A DNA stretch of 64,000 bases, taken from contig CAXNKG010000010.1 in NCBI GenBank assembly GCA_964202965.1, positions 11,811 to 75,810 on the forward strand, given 5' to 3'. Of the stretch, positions 59,681 through 64,000 are shown in pieces; the first letter of the stretch is position 1; each line of letters starts with the position of its first letter. Made by a program: the position numbers and the translations under genes. The stretch comes from CAXNKG01 sp964202965. GTDB lineage: Bacteria; Acidobacteriota; Vicinamibacteria; Vicinamibacterales; UBA2999. The notes below the pieces were generated by a model. The model was not told where the DNA came from and searched no databases. It saw only the letters and a list, made by a program, of their open reading frames with translations.

Positions 59681-61002
59681 GCTTTCACCCGCCACCCGAT
59701 GAACCCGCGCAGCGCCGCCACCGCCCAGACACCCAGCAGCACCACGGTCGCCATCCCCACGCCTGACAGATCGGTCACCGCTCTTCCGTGCCCCGTCTGC
59801 CACCAGATAGCGAGGCACGCCGCTGCCCACGCCGCGCCCGCGATGTGAACCCACCGGCGGGCCGCATCGGTCGAAACAGGCGACCAGGCGAGCATCAGCG
59901 CCACGAGCGGCACCGCTTGCGCGGCATGGAAGCCGGCGGCGTGCAGCGGCAGCAGGTTCCCCATGTCGCCGATGAACCGGCCCTGATTCGCGCTCAGCCA
60001 TACGCCCGCGACAAACCCGATCAGCATCGACGCGCCCGCCCACCGCGCGGCCACGACGAGCAGGCCGCGACGGCCGGCGGCCGTAGCGTCGAAGGCGCGG
60101 ATGCCAAGTCCTATCGACATGACGGCGATAGCGAGCGCGGACGCAAAGAACAGCCCGCCGAAGATCTGGCTGGCCGGCTCCGCCACCGAAAAGCGCGGAT
60201 CGATGCCCCGCAGTTGCTGAATCGTCTCGATGCCGAACCCATAGATCAACATCGCGATCATCCAGCGTCGCCACAGGCGGCGGCCGGCGTCGGTAAACCC
60301 CGCCGCAGGGAGCCACGGAATCAGCGACAGGATGAAGATGCCGACCGCCAGGTCGAACGTGGCCGGCTTCATCAGGTCGCCTTCCGGGGGCACTTCGGGA
60401 CCGCGTGCGAAGACGACGAGGAGCAGCATCGCCCCGAGCGCGACGCCCGCCAGCGCGGTCATCGTCAGTCCGCGCTCCTCGCGATAGACATTCGCAATCT
60501 GCGCGAGCGTCGGCACGGCCGCCTCATTCACCGCAGGAGGCTCCCCTCGTCCCGCGTCATCACCGAACGCGCGGCCTCCCAGCTTGCCGACCCTGACCAG
60601 GTGCCACGCGAGATACCCGAGCGGCCCGAGCATCAGCGTCAGGAACAGCAGCAGCGACTGCACCGGGATCGGCACGAACCGGTGCCGCATGTTTTCGCGG
60701 TAGATCCAGATGCCGATCACCTGATCGAACGCGAGGATGTGGAGCCAGGCGACCCACGCAATCTCCTCCTGCGCCAGCAGCCGCGCCACGCCTTCTGCCG
60801 TCCCGAAATCCGCCATGAAGCCGGCGCCGCGCTCCATCAGCAGCGCGCCGACGCCGAACGCGTAGGAGACGCCGATGAAGATCGGAAAGAAGTGGCTGTC
60901 GGCCAGCCGCCGCGAGAATCGCCAGGTCGGGACGAAGATCAGCAGGAACCAGCCGACGATCCCCAGGCTCGCGAGTTGAAAAAGAATCTCGTAGAAGGTC
61001 AT
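59659..61002 (-). CDS. ABA4-like (DUF4281-type) multi-span membrane protein
   Basis: The 447-residue protein has about ten membrane spans. The first half shows WLHILAFDQVIGIWIYREN, VPIPVQSLLLFLTLMLGPLG and YLAWHLVRVGKL, similar to ABA4-like proteins, which carry a four-helix membrane domain. The second half (from about residue 200) is a further six-span block with EVPPEGDLMKPATFDLAV and LLPLHAAGFHAAQAVPL. The combination is longer than a simple ABA4 domain. Function is unknown; carotenoid-related roles are known only from plants and should not be assumed here. Confidence 0.72.
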   Translation of the reverse strand: MTFYEILFQLASLGIVGWFLLIFVPTWRFSRRLADSHFFPIFIGVSYAFGVGALLMERGAGFMADFGTAEGVARLLAQEEIAWVAWLHILAFDQVIGIWIYRENMRHRFVPIPVQSLLLFLTLMLGPLGYLAWHLVRVGKLGGRAFGDDAGRGEPPAVNEAAVPTLAQIANVYREERGLTMTALAGVALGAMLLLVVFARGPEVPPEGDLMKPATFDLAVGIFILSLIPWLPAAGFTDAGRRLWRRWMIAMLIYGFGIETIQQLRGIDPRFSVAEPASQIFGGLFFASALAIAVMSIGLGIRAFDATAAGRRGLLVVAARWAGASMLIGFVAGVWLSANQGRFIGDMGNLLPLHAAGFHAAQAVPLVALMLAWSPVSTDAARRWVHIAGAAWAAACLAIWWQTGHGRAVTDLSGVGMATVVLLGVWAVAALRGFIGWRVKASVVGRR

Positions 61003-61027
61003 ATTCGTGGGTCGAATCTATTCGTAC

Positions 61028-61078
61028 GTAGGGCGGGTGCCGCGGCGAGGCTGGTGCCAGCCGACCCGCGGACCCGCC
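61028..61078. repeat. Inverted repeat, GTAGGGCGGGT family
   Basis: Left arm GTAGGGCGGGT followed by GCCGCGGCGAGG; right arm CGCGGACCCGCC, with CTGGTGCCAG in the centre. It lies between the ABA4-like start and the PQQ dehydrogenase stop and is nearly the same as the element at 59114. Confidence 0.75.
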
Positions 61079-61079
61079 G

Positions 61080-62807
61080 TCACTGCGGCGTAAGCGTCCC
61101 GTTCAGCCCGAACATCCACACGTTGTCCCCGCGCTTCGAACCGGCAAACGCGTTCCCCGCCGACAGCACCACGACGTACTGCTGACCACCGTGCTCGAAC
61201 GTGCTCGCAGTCGCATTGACGCCGGCGCCCGTCTGGAACTGCCAGAGCATCGACCCGGTCCGCGAATCGAGCGCGGTCAGTCGTCCGTCGCCGCGGCCGG
61301 TGAAGAGCAGGCCGCTCGCGGTGGCGATCGACCCGCTGTAGCAGCGCTCCGGCCACTGCTGCTGCCACACGATCTTGTTCGTGGCCATGTTCATCGCCGC
61401 GAACACACCGGTCACGCCGAACGGAACGCTGCCGAACGCGCCGCCGAGGTACTGCTGCCCGTCCGGCGGAATGTCGAAATCCTTATCGCCGCCGCGGAAG
61501 ATACCGGTACGATCCGACGCGCAGACGAACAGGTAGTTCAGCGCCGGGTCGTACGAGCTGGGCGGCCAGTTCGCGCCGCCGCCCTGTCCCGGCTTGCCCA
61601 CCTGCGGCTCGGGACCGAACGGCGTGAAGATGCGCCCCTGGTTCACCAGCCTGAACCCCTCGGGCGCGATCGTCATGGCCTGCGGCACGAACGCGTCGCC
61701 CACCGGATACGGCTGCGTGCGCGCGGTCGCCTGCATCTTGTTTTGCGGCACCGGCCGCTCTTCGATGCCGAGCAGCGGCCGGCCGGTCGTGCGATCGAGG
61801 ATGTAGACCCACCCCGTCTTGCTGGCCTGCGCGAGCGCCTTGCGCGGCTTTCCCTCGACCGTCATGTCGAACAGCACGACCGGATTCGGCGCGTCGAAGT
61901 CCCAGAGGTCGTGATGCACCTGCTGGAAGTGCCAGCGATACGTGCCGGTCTTGGCTTCGACCGCGACGACCGACGCGGAGAAGAGATTGTCACCGGCGCG
62001 AACGGCGCCGTTGAAATCGGGGCCGGGGTTGCCGGTGGAAAAATAGAGAAGACCGAGATCGGGATCGACCGCCGGCGTCTGCCAGACCGACGCGCCGCCA
62101 TGTTCCCAGACCGTGTTGTCCTTCGGCCAGGTATCGTGGCCGACCTCGCCGGGACCGGGCACCGTGTAGAACGCCCAGGCGAGCGACCCGCTCTTCGCGT
62201 CGTACGCCTTCACGCGTCCGCGGATACCGTGCTCCGCGCCCGCGAAGCCGGTGATCACGAGCCCCTCGTAGTAGAGCGGCGCGCTCGTGATGCTGAACCC
62301 TTCCTGCCAGCGCTCGGCCTGAACGGACCAGGCGACCGCGCCCGTCTTCTGATCGAGCGCCACAAGCTTGCCATCGAGCTGCCCGACATACACACGCCCG
62401 TCGCCGAGCCCCACGCCGCGGCTCGTCCACCCGCAGCAGACCACGTTGATCGTCTCGTCGAGATTTGCCTTGTAACTCCAGAGGATCTCGCCCGTCTCCA
62501 CGCTGATCGCAAACACGTCGTCTGCGCCGGTGGACACAAAGACGACCCCGTCCTGGACAATCGGCTGCGCCTCGCCGGAATACTTCACGCTGAGTCCGGA
62601 TCCACCCAGACTCGTACGCCACACCCCTTTGAGCTGCGCGACGTTGTCCCTGGTGATTTGCGTCAGCGGCGAGAACCGCCGGTTATAGAGGTCGCCGCCA
62701 TTGGTCGGCCACCCGCTCGTCGGGAGCTGGGTGAGCGTATGGAACGTCTGGCCCGTCGTCACGACGCTGGCCGCGGCCAGCCCGAGGATGATCAATACGC
62801 GGCGCAT
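61080..62807 (-). CDS. PQQ-dependent (quinoprotein) dehydrogenase
   Basis: This periplasmic beta-propeller enzyme oxidises alcohols or aldose sugars with pyrroloquinoline quinone. The 575-residue protein (ATG 62807) starts with a signal peptide (VLIILGLAAASVVTTGQTF). NVVCCGWTSRG (about 120-130) has the adjacent cysteine pair that stabilises PQQ. Repeating W-motifs include GVWRTSLGGSGL, GEILWSYKANL, GAVAWSVQAE, WAFYTVPGPGEVGHDTWP and WHFQQVHHDLWDFDAPNP. No c-type haem motif (CxxCH) is present, so an external cytochrome would take electrons. Substrate is unknown. A longer upstream frame is not homologous. Confidence 0.9.
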   Translation of the reverse strand: MRRVLIILGLAAASVVTTGQTFHTLTQLPTSGWPTNGGDLYNRRFSPLTQITRDNVAQLKGVWRTSLGGSGLSVKYSGEAQPIVQDGVVFVSTGADDVFAISVETGEILWSYKANLDETINVVCCGWTSRGVGLGDGRVYVGQLDGKLVALDQKTGAVAWSVQAERWQEGFSITSAPLYYEGLVITGFAGAEHGIRGRVKAYDAKSGSLAWAFYTVPGPGEVGHDTWPKDNTVWEHGGASVWQTPAVDPDLGLLYFSTGNPGPDFNGAVRAGDNLFSASVVAVEAKTGTYRWHFQQVHHDLWDFDAPNPVVLFDMTVEGKPRKALAQASKTGWVYILDRTTGRPLLGIEERPVPQNKMQATARTQPYPVGDAFVPQAMTIAPEGFRLVNQGRIFTPFGPEPQVGKPGQGGGANWPPSSYDPALNYLFVCASDRTGIFRGGDKDFDIPPDGQQYLGGAFGSVPFGVTGVFAAMNMATNKIVWQQQWPERCYSGSIATASGLLFTGRGDGRLTALDSRTGSMLWQFQTGAGVNATASTFEHGGQQYVVVLSAGNAFAGSKRGDNVWMFGLNGTLTPQ

Positions 62808-62860
62808 GCGCCAGATGATACGGCAGCGCGGAACCATATGTCGCTGCGCAAAACCGGTAC

Positions 62861-62911
62861 GTAGGGCGGGTCCCACGGTGAGGGTGGTGCCATCCGAGCC
62901 GTGGACCCGCC
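62861..62911. repeat. Inverted repeat, GTAGGGCGGGTCC family
   Basis: Left arm GTAGGGCGGGTCC, then CACGGTGAG; right arm CCGTGGACCCGCC, with GTGGTGCCATC in the centre. It lies in the 133 bp gap between the divergent PQQ dehydrogenase and peptidase-like genes. The arms have matched changes (CACGG and CCGTG) relative to the copy at 59114, which shows that the hairpin is conserved. Confidence 0.78.
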
Positions 62912-62940
62912 GACGACCGGACCCGGCGTAAGATCCGCCC

Positions 62941-63777
62941 GTGCGGCTCCTCGTCCTGCTCGCGCTTTTGACGGCCTGCTGCGCCGCCCGCGCCGACCCT
63001 CCCCGCGCGATAGTCCTCGACACCCTCAGCGCGCGCCCCGAACCGCGCGCAGAATTCGTGAACGACTACGAAAGCGCGATGGCCTCGATTGCGGCGATCA
63101 CCGAAAAGGAGCTGCGCCTCCCGAAGCTCCAGGGCACGCTGCATCTGGTCGCGGACCGCGACGCGATGTTTACCGTCCTGCAGGAGAGCGGCGCCGACCC
63201 TGACACCGCTCGCGGCGCGGCGGACACCATGCTGGCGCTCGGCACGCATCGCGCGGTCTACATCAACCAGGCGTCCTTTGCCCGTCTGAACTGGAACGCG
63301 CGCCTGGCCCTGCTGTCGCACGAAGCGACGCATGTCGCGCAGTACGAACTGTCAGGCGGCAAGCGCGGCAACTCCGATCAGTGGCTGCGCGAAGGCTTCG
63401 GGGACTGGGTGCAGGCCTACGTGCTCGAAAAGCTCCAGGTCGGCACGATGACTCGCGACAGCATCCTGCGCCGCAACACGCGCTTCATCGCGCAGCCCGG
63501 CATGCGCGAACAGCTCCCGCCGCTCGCGAGGCTCGCCAACTTTCCCGAGTGGGTGGCGGTGGCGAACAGCCCGGCAACGAGGCTCCTGTACCCGTACGCG
63601 CACGTCGCCACGGATTTCCTCATCCGTCGCCATAGCGTTGACGAGGTGATTGCGTACTTCCGGTTGTTTGCGGAATCAGACGACCGCGTCGCGAACTTCA
63701 GGCAGGCATTCGGTGAAGACTGGAGCGCCTTCGATACGGCGCTCCGTCACCACATCTCTCAGCTGAAGCCCTTTTGA
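62941..63777 (+). CDS. Secreted gluzincin-type HExxH peptidase-like protein
   Basis: The 278-residue protein begins with a signal peptide (MRLLVLLALLTACCAARAD; GTG start at 62941), possibly a lipoprotein. LLSHEATHVAQYELSGG (about 122-138) gives the HExxH zinc motif, and LREGFGDWVQAYVLEK about 15 residues later supplies the glutamate third ligand, the gluzincin pattern of the peptidase MA superfamily. The preceding VYINQASFARLNWNAR is also typical. Activity and substrate are unknown. It is divergent from the PQQ dehydrogenase gene. Confidence 0.82.
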   Translation: MRLLVLLALLTACCAARADPPRAIVLDTLSARPEPRAEFVNDYESAMASIAAITEKELRLPKLQGTLHLVADRDAMFTVLQESGADPDTARGAADTMLALGTHRAVYINQASFARLNWNARLALLSHEATHVAQYELSGGKRGNSDQWLREGFGDWVQAYVLEKLQVGTMTRDSILRRNTRFIAQPGMREQLPPLARLANFPEWVAVANSPATRLLYPYAHVATDFLIRRHSVDEVIAYFRLFAESDDRVANFRQAFGEDWSAFDTALRHHISQLKPF

Positions 63778-63782
63778 ACCTT

Positions 63783-63848
63783 AGCACCCGTGCACCAGCA
63801 CCCAAGCACCAGCACCCAAACACCCGAGCACCTAAGCACCCAAGAACC
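63783..63848. repeat. AGCACCC/AAGCACC-type short tandem repeat
   Basis: About nine imperfect 7-8 bp units (AGCACCC, AAGCACC, AAACACC and similar) follow the peptidase-like gene stop and precede the last gene of the window. The units are more diverged than in the other repeats. Confidence 0.75.
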
Positions 63849-63874
63849 TCTAACTAATCCCGGAAAGTACTTGA

Positions 63875-64000
63875 GTGGCCGTACCCGGCATGGGCAAACC
63901 ATTGACGACAGTGATGCGGACGGACGACGTAGCGGGCCGCGCGAGCGACTCGCCGCAGGGCGACCGCGGTCCGCGGCGCGTGGGTGCGAATGCGCTGCTT
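63875..64000 (+). CDS. N-terminus of unidentified protein, cut by window end
   Basis: A GTG at 63875 preceded by GGAAAG at 7 nt spacing gives a good ribosome binding site. The frame stays open to the last base, encoding VAVPGMGKPLTTVMRTDDVA and continuing with charged, disordered-looking sequence. An in-frame ATG at 63890 is an alternative start. Only 42 residues are visible, with no recognisable domain, so no function is offered. Confidence 0.5.
   Translation, partial: MAVPGMGKPLTTVMRTDDVAGRASDSPQGDRGPRRVGANALL

Noticed and set aside
61191..62864. 557-codon open frame opposite the PQQ dehydrogenase
   Set aside because: Antisense to a clear gene; the translation is Arg-rich low-complexity sequence with no domain.
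59114..62911. Insertion sequence ends
   Set aside because: The inverted repeats are 50-60 bp with no transposase between them and no target-site duplication that I could see.

Overview
The window is GC-rich, densely packed bacterial DNA. The gene content fits an Acidobacteriota member of the Vicinamibacteria type: a long SUF operon with SufT, a quinoprotein dehydrogenase, many overlapping GTG and TTG starts, and secreted metallopeptidase-like proteins. That placement is an inference from gene content, not a phylogeny. No tRNA, rRNA, CRISPR array, transposase or integrase was seen, and no gap without a gene exceeds about 165 bases.

Left block, 1-9960, minus strand. Ten tightly overlapping genes read as one operon. 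It begins with a winged-helix regulator, which has a perfect inverted repeat upstream (10014-10030). It continues with a glycosyltransferase-YdcF fusion, a DegT aminotransferase, an SDR epimerase, a radical SAM/SPASM enzyme and a WbqC-family protein. It ends with a nonulosonic (sialic-like) acid set: NeuB/PseI synthase, PseG-like hydrolase, a second aminotransferase, and a CMP-sugar synthetase cut by the window edge.

Middle block, 10125-39814, both strands. This is a surface-glycan region built from membrane glycosyltransferase-like proteins, GT2 enzymes of the polyprenyl-phosphate-sugar synthase type, four FkbM-type methyltransferase domains, a GDP-fucose synthase and a PhyH-type dioxygenase. 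Its most striking content is five paralogous multi-membrane-span proteins (19508, 26620, 29870, 34007 and 38207). They share GDxPxRDF, FLxRHDxG and YLxxCT motifs and all end in or near PCF. Several lie directly next to a GT2 gene. I infer a modular, lipid-linked-donor glycan assembly system. No flippase, polymerase or ABC exporter lies in the window.

Right block, 39798-64000, is mostly housekeeping: smpB, a sulfotransferase, nadE, an rfbC-like epimerase, a DCC-family thiol protein, pdxA, holB, a carbamoyltransferase-SxtJ-DUF5989 triad, and a pirin. The complete SUF operon follows (Rrf2 regulator with a palindromic operator, sufA, sufB, sufC, sufD, sufS, sufU, sufT). After it come an aldehyde dehydrogenase, an ABA4-like membrane protein, a PQQ dehydrogenase and two HExxH proteins. 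This half alone carries short tandem repeats (mostly 7-mers) between genes and a family of 50-60 bp imperfect inverted repeats. One short AT-rich repeat is inserted in frame inside sufD.
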